Shown here: positions 1-13,800 of the stretch, in pieces | How the letters are laid out: the number at the start of each line of letters is the position of its first letter | How positions within the stretch are numbered: the first letter of the stretch is position 1 | Source: Sipunculus nudus | Taxonomy: Eukaryota > Annelida > Sipuncula > Golfingiida > Sipunculidae | DNA length: 64,000 nucleotides | NCBI GenBank assembly: GCA_026874595.1 | Contig: CM049307.1 | Location: forward strand, 63,980,870-64,044,869 | Direction: 5' to 3' | Position numbers and translations under genes: made by a program | Notes under the pieces: generated by a model | What the model was told of the DNA's origin: nothing | Database searches by the model: none | The model's input: the letters and a program-made list of their open reading frames with translations, nothing else

Positions 1-165
1 GAGGTGACACCTGGCCTGTCACACTGTGTTATGTGATGCCTGAGATGACACAAAGCCTGTCACCCTGGGTTATGTGATGCCTGAGATGACACAAGGCCCA
101 TCACACTGGGTTATGTGGAGTCTGAGGTGACACAAGGCCATTCACACTGGGTTATATGATGCACC
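1..165. repeat. 41-bp tandem repeat, about 4 copies
   Basis: A unit of 41-42 bp containing 'gcctgagatgacacaa' and 'ctgggttatgtg' is repeated about four times with point differences (unit starts near 38, 79 and 120). The array runs off the left edge of the window, so its full length is unknown. It lies about 3 kb beyond the 3' end of PHF5A. Confidence 0.85.
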
Positions 166-1597
166 TAGACCCAGTTGTGGCTCTGTTGTAAACACATCTA
201 GCGGACAGGAGCACATGCAGGTGACAATGATGTACCCACTTTCAGAACATTAAGCCCTGGGTGATTGGCTGGTGATAGTTTCAGGCTAGCTGTGTGCATG
301 CACTGCACATGTTACATCATCACTACCAACTTACTTGCCCAGACAGCTGAACTGTGATACAATTTGAAGAGCACAAAAGAGAACATGGAACTTACAATTA
401 TTCATTATTGGGCAATGGCAAATAATATATTAAAGATTTCATATTATATATAATATCAATAATTTATGGATAACATAAAAAGATCTGTTATAATTTAAAA
501 ATAAGTTTTTTCCTAGATGCTACAGTCATGGATTATGTTTTCAGGATAAAAATGAGACTTAGAATATATGACTATACACCTGTGTAGACAGAGCACTTAT
601 GCACTAAGGCTTTATATTTTAGATAATTTCTCTTCTGCAAATATCAATTTGAATCCATAGCAAAGAAACGGTTAACGACAGTACCCCCCAGATTTCTCCA
701 TTAAAGAAGAAGGCTGTTCAGTTGATTGAAAGGGCCTCCAATAATTGTGTGACAAATTCTTGGAAGAAAATAAATTTACTTTTTGTCACAAACAGAATTA
801 ATGGCTTCACAATAGGGCTGAATGGGATACTTTTAACCAGGTGCAGGTTATAGTTCCCCAGTACTTGAACAAAATTTTGACTCCAAATACTTGTGGATGT
901 GCGTATATTCATATCTTAACGATACTGCAATTTATTCTTACCTTAATTCTTACTGATAACTTCAGTTCAAAAGTTGGTAACTGCATAAGCTAACAGCAGA
1001 ACTGGTCCAGTTTGTTTCATTAAATTTATTAAAGGTACATAAACATTTACAATAAAATATGCATTATCTCACACCATTCTTATCTCACACCATTCGTTCA
1101 CTTTTTCTTCTTAGTACAGAAGTTACACAGTAAAACCAACAAGCACACAGACTTCACCTGTTTCGTATGTAGTTATGGTTCTTTGTCTGAGTAAACAAAG
1201 TCCAAGTGTCTGTTTACCATAATAAGACTGAGTTACCAAAAGTCCAATCTCGAACTTTTGCTACAACTCCCAAACAAGAAGAACACAGAAGAACACAGAG
1301 AAACAAAATTTTGAAGCTTGAAAAATCTTGATTTGTACTCACGGTTGTGCAGTAAGGCCACAAGGTGGTGTAAGCACCATGTTTATATTTTGTATCACTG
1401 GTTGTGGCCTGTGGAAGGTTTTTTTCCACTTGTGTACAGTGTAAGCAAACAGTTTCAGAACAATTTACTGGCAGATAACATAATATTTTAATGAGTAAAC
1501 ACTACATTCCCTGTATATTTAACAAACATGGTATCAGTAGTATAGGAATAGGTCCCTTAAAATTTTGTTATCCATGCACACTAAGGTACAGGTGAAC
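166..1597. other. AT-rich non-coding stretch
   Basis: No gene, RNA or recognisable element was found here. The short open frames at 718-912 and 1214-1429 have no recognisable protein features. Confidence 0.5.
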
Positions 1598-1599
1598 TA

Positions 1600-2210
1600 C
1601 TGTGGAAGTGGATTTGTTAGCGGGGTTTTTATTTTTGCTCTTTTCGCGGGAGCATTATTTGCGCTAAATTAAGAACCTGTGTTATTTCGAACACCCCAAA
1701 CATGTCCGTGTAGTTTACATTTTTTACTGTCAGGTGTTGACATTGTTAGATTCAAGTAAAGAGTAATGGCGAAGTGAATAGACAATGATGTGTCATACAG
1801 ATCGTTAATGTTTTATGGGACACTGAGAAATTGAATAACACTTTTTATATACAAAATTTATTTTGTTGTTGAGCTATTCTACAATTCACTCACATGTCAA
1901 ACAGTGTGTCTGGGTGTCGTACCATAATTAAACGTAATTAGTCCTGGTAATACGTATTGTTTACCCCGTGCAATCACAGTCCTCACTAGCCTGTAGCAAG
2001 GTAGCATGTACGCAAAGTTACCCGAAGCTTATTAGGTGGAAGGTAGGTTGCGTCAAAAACCTATCTTTTATGTAATCATAAAAAATGTTTGATAATTTGA
2101 TACAAATTTAAAATCCCATACATACTGATTTGCGCAATTCGAACTGCGCTAATGCTGTAAAATATGAAAAGCGCAAAAATTCAGTCGGGCCAAATTAACC
2201 ACTTCCACAG
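1600..2210. mobile_element. TA-flanked MITE, about 611 bp
   Basis: The ends form inverted repeats that begin CTGTGGAAGTGG on the left and end CCACTTCCACAG on the right. Both are flanked by TA (1598-1599 and 2211-2212), the target duplication expected of Tc1/mariner-like elements. Similarity between the arms continues inward for about 70 bp in diverged form, with shared TTTTTGC and GCGC segments. There is no coding capacity, so this is a non-autonomous copy. Confidence 0.7.
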
Positions 2211-2396
2211 TATCTTCCACACACAGACTTACTAACTCATGTAAAGTACAGTACTACCTCTCATAGATGTGTTTTGTCTCACAGCTGTTTGATGTTTTTC
2301 AAGGAAAAGGAGCAAGAAAATATATCCATGGGTTGTGGCAGTTTATTACAAAATACAACAGGTAAACTGATGTTGGCTTTAGTCACTTTCACTCGT

Positions 2397-2716
2397 GCAT
2401 GAATCAGTCTGTATAGTTTTTTACATGGGCCCACAATTCCCAGAACCCAGATAAAAGAGTAAACCAGTACACAAATACATAGTGTTCTCTGTCAATGACA
2501 TGAACCACTTCCCAATGACAGGCCTTTATCATTAAAATTTGAATGCTAATTTCAATGCATGAATCAGTCTGTATAGTTTTTTACATGGGCCCACAATTCC
2601 CAGAACCCAGATGAGAGAGTAAACCAGTACACAAATACATAGTGTTCTCTGTCAATGACATGAACCACTTCCCAATGACAGGCCTTTATCATTAAAATTT
2701 GAATGCTAATTTCAAT
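2397..2716. repeat. 160-bp tandem duplication
   Basis: The segment starting 'atgaatcagtctgtatag' at 2399 is repeated at 2559, giving a 160-bp period and two copies (2397-2556, 2557-2716). The copies are almost identical; the visible difference is 'gataaaag' versus 'gatgagag'. The near identity implies a recent duplication or homogenisation. Confidence 0.9.
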
Positions 2717-3267
2717 TTTAAGCCAGTGACTTTTTAAAAACAGCAGGATCTAAATGACCAGGATATGGTAGAACATAATAACATATCTCTTAACAATTTC
2801 ATAACTATAAAAGAGCCTGATGAAGTTCTTTCTGAAGTGGAAGTTATAACCAGATTATTGACTATATGGTGATTACACTTTTTGTGGAATGTAAGTTATG
2901 TATTTCACGATTCTTGCTTTAACAAATGAACTACATATTTCTCAATTACTACCACATCATTTTCATAACATTTGAGTCTATATCTGCTTTAGTTTTGTCA
3001 TTCATAGCCATTGTTTGTCATTCATAGCCATAGTCCAGCTGATGTACTGCATTATTTTGTCAGGTGACCGTGAAATGACTCTAGTTTGAGCATCATCTTA
3101 GTCAGATGAATAGGGTTACTCCTGATATAATAACAACTGACCTGGATACAGATCAACATGCAAGGAGAGTAATTCCACATCTCATTTTTTTTTCAAAATA
3201 ATGTGTAATTTTCTCTCCGTCTTTGAAAACAGTCCTCGAACACAGGATAAAAAATGTCTCATGATCA
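2717..3267 (-). other. PHF5A 3' flank / probable 3' UTR
   Basis: This directly follows the PHF5A stop codon on the minus strand. I saw no canonical AATAAA or ATTAAA hexamer in minus orientation here, so the cleavage site is not assigned. Confidence 0.35.
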
Positions 3268-3357
3268 CTATCTTTTCTTGAATCCATATTTCTTCCTTTC
3301 ATAGAATAAATCAGTCTTGGCACTGCCCAGGTTTACAATCTTTGGACAACCATCTCT
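3268..3357 (-). CDS. PHF5A: PHF5A coding exon 4, with stop
   Basis: Encodes residues 82-110 ([11 protein letters not shown]...GFKKR) and a TAG stop at 3268-3270. The acceptor is preceded by a strong pyrimidine tract (CTTTTTCTTTTTCAG). Confidence 0.97.
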   Translation of the reverse strand, partial: RDGCPKIVNLGSAKTDLFYERKKYGFKKR

Positions 3358-6300
3358 CTGAAAAAGAAAAAGAATACAGACATTATATATGTCATTATAA
3401 GAAAATATTTGACTGTTGTACCTATTTACCTCTATCTTCCTGTGTTTGGATAATATCAACTTATTACCTTAAAGGCTGCACAATGACAATGAAAGGTAAC
3501 CAATGATATTCAGTAACAAGGTGTTAAACTAGACTGGCCCTGATATTTAACATTTTAAGTTTACTTTTAAAAGCATTACCTGATATGCTCTTTAGCTGAT
3601 GTTACATAAACCTGGTACACATAACTTAAAATTCCTGTAACCCATGAAAGACTTAACACAATGCTGGCAAATTAGCAAAGTAAATTCAATGGTCATGATG
3701 AGTTAACATAGCCAGGGCATCCATAATGATTTAACAATTATTTTAACCAGAAATTTATAATCATATTTACTGAATATAATTTACAATAAATGTCTTCCAA
3801 CTAAAGGCATCCAAAATTATATCTTCAAAGATCTATTATGGTAAATGATTAAATGTTAACAAATAAACTTAAGTCAGGAAAGAATCAGTTATGTATTCAA
3901 AGGTTCTTTTCACATGAGGAGGGTTACAATACAAAAGATAGATGCTTACATTAAATATACAGTGAGATTATGTTGCAGAGTCAAATCTTGAATTTCTACC
4001 AGGTACTTGTCAAAACACGTAACACCAAGCTCTTAAACTAGGAACCCAAAGCTCTCGAAGCTCAGGTGAATTTTTCTATAAGGATATTTTATGAGCTTTT
4101 TCAAAAAAGGGTCCTGTGACCTTGACCTTTGACCATTTGACCTAAAAATATATAGTGTTTTTCTATGATTGTTAGTTAACCATGAGTGAAAGATGGAAGG
4201 TTTGGGATGGAAAGTACGACATTAAATGCACTTAAAAGCTTCTAAAGATGTTGACCCATGACCTCTGACAAAAAATCTACAGGTTTCTACCCTATTATCA
4301 CGTAAGGAGTTCCTTAAAGATGGAAGGTGTGGCATTAAAAGTTTGGCCAGTACTTTGAAACATACAGGGTTCACAAATATCCTAAATTTCCACTGATTTG
4401 ACTTGTAAGGTCAAGGTCAAGAGTTTCAGAACTTCCCCAAGAACTTCCCTGAAACAAGTGTACCAAATCTGATGAAACTTGTGATTAATTGATTGTTTAG
4501 ATTGGCTGGTTCAAAGTGTGATGTCCCAGGCAAAATTTAGAAAGAACTTAAATCTAGCAATACATTTTGTTTTAATCCTTCCCTGAAAATCTGGGTGTCA
4601 GAAATACTCGGCTTTTGATGAGATTTAGAATTTTTAGTCACAGGGGATTTCCCTGTGTGTGATATCACTGCCGATTTGACAGTGCTCACAGATGTGCCAA
4701 TAGTTTTACCATAATAGGGTACTAAAATCATGTTTTTTCACAGAGCTTGCAGAATATATGTCACAGTGTCATTATTTCAGGTTCCCTGGATGTTTAGTTA
4801 AAAGTATCAAGGTCCAGTGGTTAGGATTTGTGCCTTGCTAGCGGCAGACCAGACGATGGACAAAGCACCACTGCTATACCTCAGCTATAATCCTCTCATT
4901 TTGTGAATAAGACACTCAAATCACTCACGTCTTTTTCCATGATGGTGCATTCTTTACAGTAGTAGGCGTCTGATACTCCAGGACCTCCACAAATCACACA
5001 GCGACCTTGATATGATCCGTAATTACACTCATCACAGATCCGAACCAGTGTGCATGGACGAACATAGGAGTCACAAATCACACATTTACCGTCACCTACA
5101 GCAAAAAAAAACACCTTTAATCAGAGGGCAAAAAGTGACTAAAAATAGAATTGTTGTATAGGTATACATAGTTTTCCTGTCATGAAATTTTTACCAGTCC
5201 TGTTTTAACACTTATTCAAATTAGTTCAAGGTTTGATAGGCCTGATGAAAAAAAACAAAAACACAATAAAATTTTATGTCCCTAGTACACAGGTGAAAAG
5301 ACTCCATGGCAGGTGAGAGTTGGAATGGTGGGAATTACACCACCTCTGCATATACAATGTATACAATGGGCTGATTGCAGGCTTTTGCTGGGCAGGGCAG
5401 GTGTGGGCTGAATGAAAACTTTGTGGGCCAAATGACTGGTAAAAATTGCAGGGCGGGGCGGACTGAATTAATTTTATAAACTGTGGGGCGGGCTGCGAGC
5501 TGAAAGGCTATGATGCGGGCAGGTGCGAGATCAATTTTTCGGCCCGGGCAGGGCCCTCATAGACATACAGGACAAACAAAGCCAATCACTTATTTCCCAT
5601 TCTGCTGAGGCAGGAAAATAATGAACAAATGTTTGCATTAGGTCCTCTTTTTCTATTACATCAAGTTTTTTCTCAAGTTTATAATTTAATACATTTGCAA
5701 ATATATCATATATTTATCTGAATATATAAGTTGAATCACAGATCTAAATTGCATTATCATATAGCCCTTATTTTGTCAGATACCACCACATTATTCATTC
5801 AGATGTATTTATTTTTTAATCACATAAAATATATATATTTTAAAAATTTGCAAAATAATAAATATCTGAAAAAATAACTTGTATTAGAATTCACAATTCT
5901 AAATCACACCCTTAATTAATACATAATTTGGCTCATAAAGCTGCAACATATGCTGCACATGCATATGACAATCGTTAAATAGTTTATTTCTTCCAAGTAC
6001 ATTGCTTATATATACTGCTGCTTATACTGTTAATAGTGAGTGATGCCCTTTTTAGCCCTCTGAGGCTGGATGTGAATTTTCATAAGTTTTTAATTTTGAT
6101 TTACAAATATTACATGTAGCGCCTTAATAAAATATATTATTGTTATCATATTATCAAATTATGCATTCAGATGGATTTAATTATATTACAATTTGTAAAA
6201 GGAAATTGGTTTCTTTGAAAATGCTACATCACCACAGAATGGTATCTTCTGGATTACTGCTTGAATTACTATTTCAGGTAAAAGAGGCTATTATAATAGC

Positions 6301-9300
6301 AGATTCTTACTTCTATTCACTTTGATCACTGAACTTTTACTGAAGTATTTGCTATTTGTTATCTTATTTAGTCTAAGTGCACTTGCCACTGTCCGGCCAA
6401 AACATTGATATGAACAGTTAAAATATAACTAAATAAAATAGAGCATTATTCTCTTGAAAGAGTATGCACAGGTAATAAAATTAATAAGGCAATACAAGTT
6501 ATAACAAAAAGGATACTTACATTTTTCACAAAGTCTTCCAATAGCTACAAAATAAAAAAAAGGTTAAATGCATGCAGGTAAATTACTGTAAATATGTTGC
6601 AAATATAGTGCTCTGTATTAATCACATTCACAACAACTACATACAATGATGAATGTCAGATAAACATGAATATTAAGGTGGAAGGCTAAAAAAGATTACA
6701 GAGGAGTTTCCGCATGTTGGTTAAAGGAACTACCAAAAGAGGGTGCTAGGGAGAAAATAGTGTATTAATGTCTGTGCTGGCGGCCTATTTGGTTTGGTGA
6801 AAATCTGTTATGAAAGAGAAAAAATAAATATCACTACATTCAGCAATCAACTCTGTGACCATCAGCTTAAGAATGCTATGTATGCACTGCCACTTGCATC
6901 ACAACAGACGGTACGGACAATTTGTGGCAACAGGGTATGCATGTGTCCTCTTACCGATAACGGTCGTAATGAACGCGGTCCGGATGGGCGCGCGGTTCTT
7001 GGGGGTGTTCGGGATTGGCGTGGTCGGGATGGGCATGCCTGTTTATACAAAGCGAGACAGTGCTGCTAGGTATGGATGCAACGGCTCTTCTGAAACTTGA
7101 ATATTACCTATTCCCTCAATTTTGTTATATTTTAACAATTGGTTGACCATAAGTGCTTTTATTCATGAGCCGCACGTGAATGCATTTCAATGTACGGTAT
7201 ATATACAAATTAACAACATTCCAGCTTCGGACGAAAAAAAAACCTACCTTAAATGCTATTTTTAAACATCTTATTCTTGTTGCTGGAAATATGTCATACA
7301 ATTTAACACAAGTTAAAAATATTTTGTTAGCTGATAAACGATGTCAATACCAAACAACACTTGTTGATGTAAGCAATCCAGTTATCAGTAGAAGTACATC
7401 AAAGGAAGGAAACCTGCTCACTCGGAAGCCAACACTGATTAATTAGTTAATTAGCGGCACAGAGGTTTCCTACAATGCTGTTTAAACAGCAGCAAAAATA
7501 GACATTCGATTTATAATACATAAATAATGCACTTCCCCGGCAAAATATATAATATTTTTCATAAGACACGCTAATGATTGCATTGACTACGGCCAGCATC
7601 TTGACGGGAGATAATGTCAGAAATTCTTTTTTTTCTGAAGTACTTAATATGATCGCTTGAACAGACATTTATTTCATTTATAGGAAATATAATAGGAAAC
7701 TAAATAAATCACCCTGCATTCTCTCTCTCTCTGTTTTCATTTATACCTCCATTCTTCTCATATTATATAATAACTCACTCTCCCTTATGGGTATATTTAA
7801 ATGATAAATCAATCGGACGGAAACTCAATAAATATGTTTTGTGGACAATTCAGGAGCTGTTTGGTTCTACTGTTTGTATAATAATTGTTCATGGAGAGGT
7901 ATATAAAGTGCAAGTTGATTTTTATAAATTGTTGGTACATTGTGGAGTTCCATCTATGATTATGCTCTCTAAGACTTAATAAAGATCTTTAAAGTTTGAT
8001 ATGTTCTAGATTTGAATTAAAATATGTTTGAAGGTAATTCAGGAGTGATGGAGTTCTACTCTTTGAAATAATTGTGTATGTACATATTGTATATAAAGCA
8101 CATGTTAAAGTATCTAAACTGTTGCTGCATTGTGGATTTACTTCTCCGATTTTCGTCTGTAAGACTTAATATAGATCGATATAAATTGATACGTTCCAGA
8201 TTTTGGTTTAAATATGTTTTGCGGATAATTCAGGAGCTGTTCAGTTCTACTCTTTGTATAATAATTGTTCATGGATAGGTATCATATATAAAGCACAAGT
8301 TGATTTATAAACTGCTGGTACATTTTGGAGTTCCTTCTAGGATTAGGCCTATGCTCTCTGAGACTTAATACAGATCTCTATAGTTTGATATAATTTTGAT
8401 ATTTTCCAGGTCTGAATTAAAATAAAATTAATAAAGCTCTTTACTCTTTGTAATTATTGTGTCTGTACATATTGTATATAAACTGCGTGTTAATATTTAT
8501 TGATTGTTTATCACTCTAATAAAATTTCTCAAATTGAATACGTTGTTAGTTCCATTTTACATTCAGAGAGAGAAGGGGGGGGGGGGGGGACAATTTATTG
8601 ATTTCCCTATAGATTGGTCATTTAAATTCGAACCAATTAGAGAGCGAGTGTAATTATATCAAATGAGAAGAATTAATTTAAAATAATCATATAATTATAA
8701 TAATTGAAATAAATATCAGACTGAGTGATCATTTTAAACTTAAAAGAGAGAGAGAGAGAGAGAGAGGGAGGTAGTCAGAAACAGGGGTCGATTTATTAAG
8801 TTTCCGATTCAGTTATAAAATAAATACACAAATAAGAGAGCGAGTAATTATATAAGATGAGGGGAAAATCATTTAAAATTATCATTTAATTATTATAATT
8901 GAAATGAATATCTGATTGAGCGATCATTTAAGATAAAGCATGAGAGTGTGAGAGAGAGAGAGATAAATATTTCATACTGAGTACTTTGAAAAAAATTCTG
9001 GTATTATCGCCCGTTTCGATCATTTAATAATGAAAACAGAGAGAGAGAGAGAGAAATAGGGGCAATTTATTGAGTTTCTGTCCGATTGATTGATCATTTA
9101 AATATACCAATAAGGGAGAGCGAGTTATTATATAATATGAGAGGAATGGAGGAATAAATGAAAACAGAGAGAGAGAGAGAATGCAGGGTGAGAGCGAGTT
9201 AATTTATAACATGAGAGAAATAGAGTGATCATTCAATATGAAAATTGAGAGAGAGAGAGAAAGGAAGAGAAAAATAAAAGGAGGGAGAGAAATACGGGAA

Positions 9301-10803
9301 GATTTATAAAGCTTCAGATTTATTGATCATGTAAATGAGGGAGGGTGAGTAATTATATAAAATGAGAGGAATTTCTTTAAAAATTATAATAACTGAAATA
9401 AATATCTGTTTGAGTGATCATATTAAGTACTTCAGATAAACAAGGGACCCATGTGTCACGGCGCTCAGCTGATCATGATTGGACTATAAATTTGTATCAC
9501 CATTGTGATACTATATTGAGTAGATCAAGCTTAGAATATCATGGTCATGTTGGGCTTTTATAAAGGAATATAATGTAATATGTGAGTAAATGATACATGA
9601 AATAACCTGACTGATGGATTAATATGGAGTAAAATATAGTGGTTTATTTTTTATTTATTTGGGAGGGGTCGAAAAAAGCAACTTATTTGAGCAAATATGA
9701 ATGCAATGACAGTATATTAAGCAATGGTATAATGATGATAAGGCTATTTGTTGAAGGATCTATAGTGTATGGAAAACTGTAAGATTTCAATTTGACAGAT
9801 ACAGGGTTATGATTAACTATGCTTATGAGGGGATTTATGAATCTTTGACTGTATGACATGATATCTTGACAAGATCGGTCTTGACAAGGTACATTATTTT
9901 GATGCCCCTCACGTTTACATATTACACAATATTGACATAATTTCTGGCATGTACATAGGTACCTATGGACAAATGGTCAACAGTACTGAACCACCTGGTA
10001 GGTTAAAATCTTAAAAATATGATGAAATGTAGATAAAGTTTGAAAGGAAGAGGTAATCTGGGCCATGGTTGGTTTATATGATTGAAGAAAATGTTGCAAA
10101 TAATATTTGAGATCTGACCATGCCTTTCCATTGGTTACCTTTTTGATAAGCTGTTGACAGTTCAACAGTTTACACATTTGTCTGATAAGATCCAATTTAT
10201 TTGGTAAACCTTTTTTATCAATTTTATGATATGTATACAGTTGCCATAACGTCCCCACTCCATAGGTGCAATGACTTGATGGGGGGGGGGGTGTTGTGTT
10301 ATGATCAGAGTTACAACGCCTCTGTCTCTCTGAAGATATTTTCTTTAACTATTAAATTTTATGCTATAGCCATAGAACTATTGTTCACAGTGCCAAGGAG
10401 CAAAGCCACAGTGGGATGAAAAAGGGGATGGTGAGAGTTACAACACCCTTGCATATACATACAGGATATGAAATTTAATTCAACAGTGCGTATAAAAAAA
10501 AGTTTATTCATGAACATTAAATATTTAAAACAGGCAAAAAGATGGAGAAACAAAGCAAATCATTTTTTCCCCATTCTACTGAGCCAAGAAAAAATTAACA
10601 ATATTTGCATTTATTCCTTTTTTTCATTACATAATTTTAATGCAAGTTTCCGAATGTTACTATAAATTTACAGTATAACATACATGTGATTGTGAATATT
10701 TCAGTTGATTCACATTTCTAAATTGCATCAACATTAACAGCTTATGTATCTAGTTTATAGTACCTGTCAACAGAATGGGATGGAAGGAGGAAGGGAAGCA
10801 ATT

Positions 10804-10840
<37 letters not shown>

Positions 10841-10861
10841 AAGATGGAGAAAGAAAGAGAG

Positions 10862-10894
<33 letters not shown>

Positions 10895-13800
10895 CTAGAC
10901 TGCCAGAGAGAGAGAGAAAGAGAGGCTCTCTGGTAATTACTGCCTGACCCAGACACTCACAGTGGCAGTAGGTCAGACCTGAAGGTGTTATGTAACTGCC
11001 CAGTACACTGCATCTGATGTAAACAATGAAGACATGGTACCTGGAAACTTGAATGAAATCTACAGTTTTTGATCAATTGGTTTCAAATTTCAGATTTTAT
11101 CAGATGAAATGTTAATGTGTACATGCTGTGAAAATTAAATCCACAGCACTAACAGGAAAAATTTGAATATTCATATTTTTTAATGGTATCAGGAAAAAAG
11201 AAAAGTATTCTCAAATATAAAACTAATAAAAAAACAAGGGACCTATGGGTCACGACGCTCAGCTGTTATATATGATAAAAAAATATTATTTAGAAATGAG
11301 GCACATGCTGGTTTTGTGTGGTAATAAATATAAGCTGTATTATGAGTTGTTGTTGTTTAGCTTATGTATGATTTTGATAGTACCTTTGGAGACAGGGAAG
11401 AGGGTTGATTTCATTTATTTTATTAACAAATGGAGTACTACTGTCACACAGATTTTGACTTGGCCATATAACTTATAAGCAGAACATATAATATAAGAGT
11501 TTAACTATTTATTAAAAAAATTACAAATATTGTCCCAAATATAATTTTAATTAAAAATAATAAGAGAATCATATGATTTTTTAAAATGAAATATAACTGA
11601 TATGATTATTAAAATAATATTACAGAATATATTCATGAATGCATTCATGAATACATTTTGAAAGTATTTGCACGAGTATTCATATACTTTCATTTTTACC
11701 TGAATTCCCATTCTTTATGCAAGAAATTTTATAATGGAGTACATAATCATATTCGTATTTAAATACAATTACAAAGTATTCGCACCATGTCTGGTATTTA
11801 TTCAGTTTTCACCAAACAAAGATGTTGAGAACCCAGAATATACAAAATTCACACATTTAAATAATGATCATAAGTACCTGGTTTTATGGCCTTTATTTAT
11901 ATTAAAAAATAACTGTAAAAATTTCATTTTGGACTAATTTCACATCAATGTACACACTAGACACAGTAGGAATCTAGATTAATATTATCAACTGCATCTT
12001 TGTCTATCATTAATTTCCTTCTTTTAATCCCTAATGATTAGTAATGAATAATATGATTTACTTCTTTATCATTAAAATTGAACTGAAAAATGCCATAGGT
12101 GACTGCATGGTGTTATTTGGAATATGTGACATTCTACCCATCGATACAAGATTCTTATATCATCAGTAACTGCAAGTTAATTTCCTGTTATTATAAACTA
12201 ACAAATTCCTTTTCTATTTTTCTTAAATTTGTTATTAAAAACCAATAAAAATTTATTTATTTATTGTTTATTGTTATGTTGTTGTTTAAAACTACTAGAT
12301 GAGTTGGGTTGGACACCTGGATCAACTGTGGCTGGCCATAAGCTGCCTGGATTCTCGCCTCAAGCGTGCATAATTTGATGAAAGGTCAACAAGGTCAACA
12401 AAGTGGTGACTCAAGAGGGGCTGGAGAGAGCCAAAGTCTGACAGGGTCTCATAAAAAACATTAATAAAAGCTACAATATTTGGCCAATTTCTTTCAGCTT
12501 TCTAAACTTAAAAGCTGAAATCCTTATGTGTGCATGATATGAAAATTATATCAACAGTGCTCACGGGAAACAAACGTGCCATGGTCACAGTTGGGCAAAA
12601 TTTAAGGTACTAATTTTATATTTATGCTAATAACTTATAAAATTTGAAAAATTCAGAACTAATTTTGGGTATTCAATTGAATTTTGATAAAATAATGTTA
12701 CATCCCTGAAAAAAAAATCTCTAGCTTCAGCAATGCCCTTGTTAAGGGAGTAAATATATTTCTTGATTTTTTACAAAGTGCATTATGTTTGGGCCCATAA
12801 CTTAAAACAATTACGCAATACTGACATCATTCTGGCATGTGCATAGAGAATGAAAAATATGTATATTATTTATGATTAAAGTCAGATCAGTGGTTTTGAT
12901 ATTAGGCAGTCTTGAAGTGTAACAATGGGTTTTTAATGGAAAAATGAAGTTTTTCATTAATATCTCGAAGGTATTAAGTCCTAGTGACCAAATTCTTGGC
13001 ATGGTAGGGAATTTTGGAGACATCTAACTGTATGCCAAATTTAAGGAACTTAGAGCTGAAGCTGGGGAGCTGAGCTCTTGCAAACTGCATAACACTAGCT
13101 TGATGTAAACAATATGTTACATGGTGCTTGAAAACTTGATTAAAATCTACAGTTTTTGATCAACTGGTTTCAAATTTTTGGTGTTAACAGTTGAAATGCT
13201 AACAAAAACATGCTGTGAAAATTAAATCCACAGTACTTACAGTAAAAAAAACGTGCCATGGTCAAAGTTGGGCAAAATTTAAGGTACCAATTTTTTATTT
13301 TTATTAATATTTTAAAAAATTTAAAAGATTTTCATCTAATTTTGGGTATACAATTTAATTTTGATTAATTAAAGTTATATTTCTGGAAAAAAGGTCCATA
13401 GCTTTAACGTTTTTTGTGTTAAGTGATCAAATATCTTTCCTGATTTTTTACAAAATGCATCATGTTTGGGCCCATAACTTTTTTAAATTAAATAATACAG
13501 ACATAATTTCTGGCATGTATATAGGAACTATATAGAGGAATATTTATGGTAAATATGAGGAAAAACAGATAAGTGGTTTTGATATTAGGCAGTCCTGAAG
13601 TGTGAAAATAGGTTTTAAATAAAAAATTGAGGTTTTTCCTTAATTTCTCAAAGGAACGAAGTTGCAAAGACCCAGTTTTCGGCTTGGTAGGAGATCTTGG
13701 GGACATCTAACATTATGCCGAATTTTGGATTCCTAGGTCTGGACTAATACCTTTATTTCACATTCAAGGGAATAATACATTTAAGTTTATATATTATTTA

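Larger units (their letters stand above)
9428..11229 (+). repeat. Element A, left copy, segment 1
   Basis: Starts at AACAAGGGACC and matches the reverse complement of about 33870-35757. The match includes the 93-aa frame, the GA/CT microsatellite and the 'ctgcccagtacac' region. It is interrupted at 11229 by a nested insertion and resumes at 16023. It is non-coding apart from the frame noted separately. Confidence 0.8.

Noticed and set aside
6794-7446. Overlapping 61-91 aa frames on both strands as small genes
   Set aside because: They lie in repeat B, which is present three times in the window, and its frames are not preserved between copies.
10744-10956. RE-rich and SLSL-rich proteins
   Set aside because: Translations of the GA/CT microsatellite; the same artefact occurs at 34079-34420.
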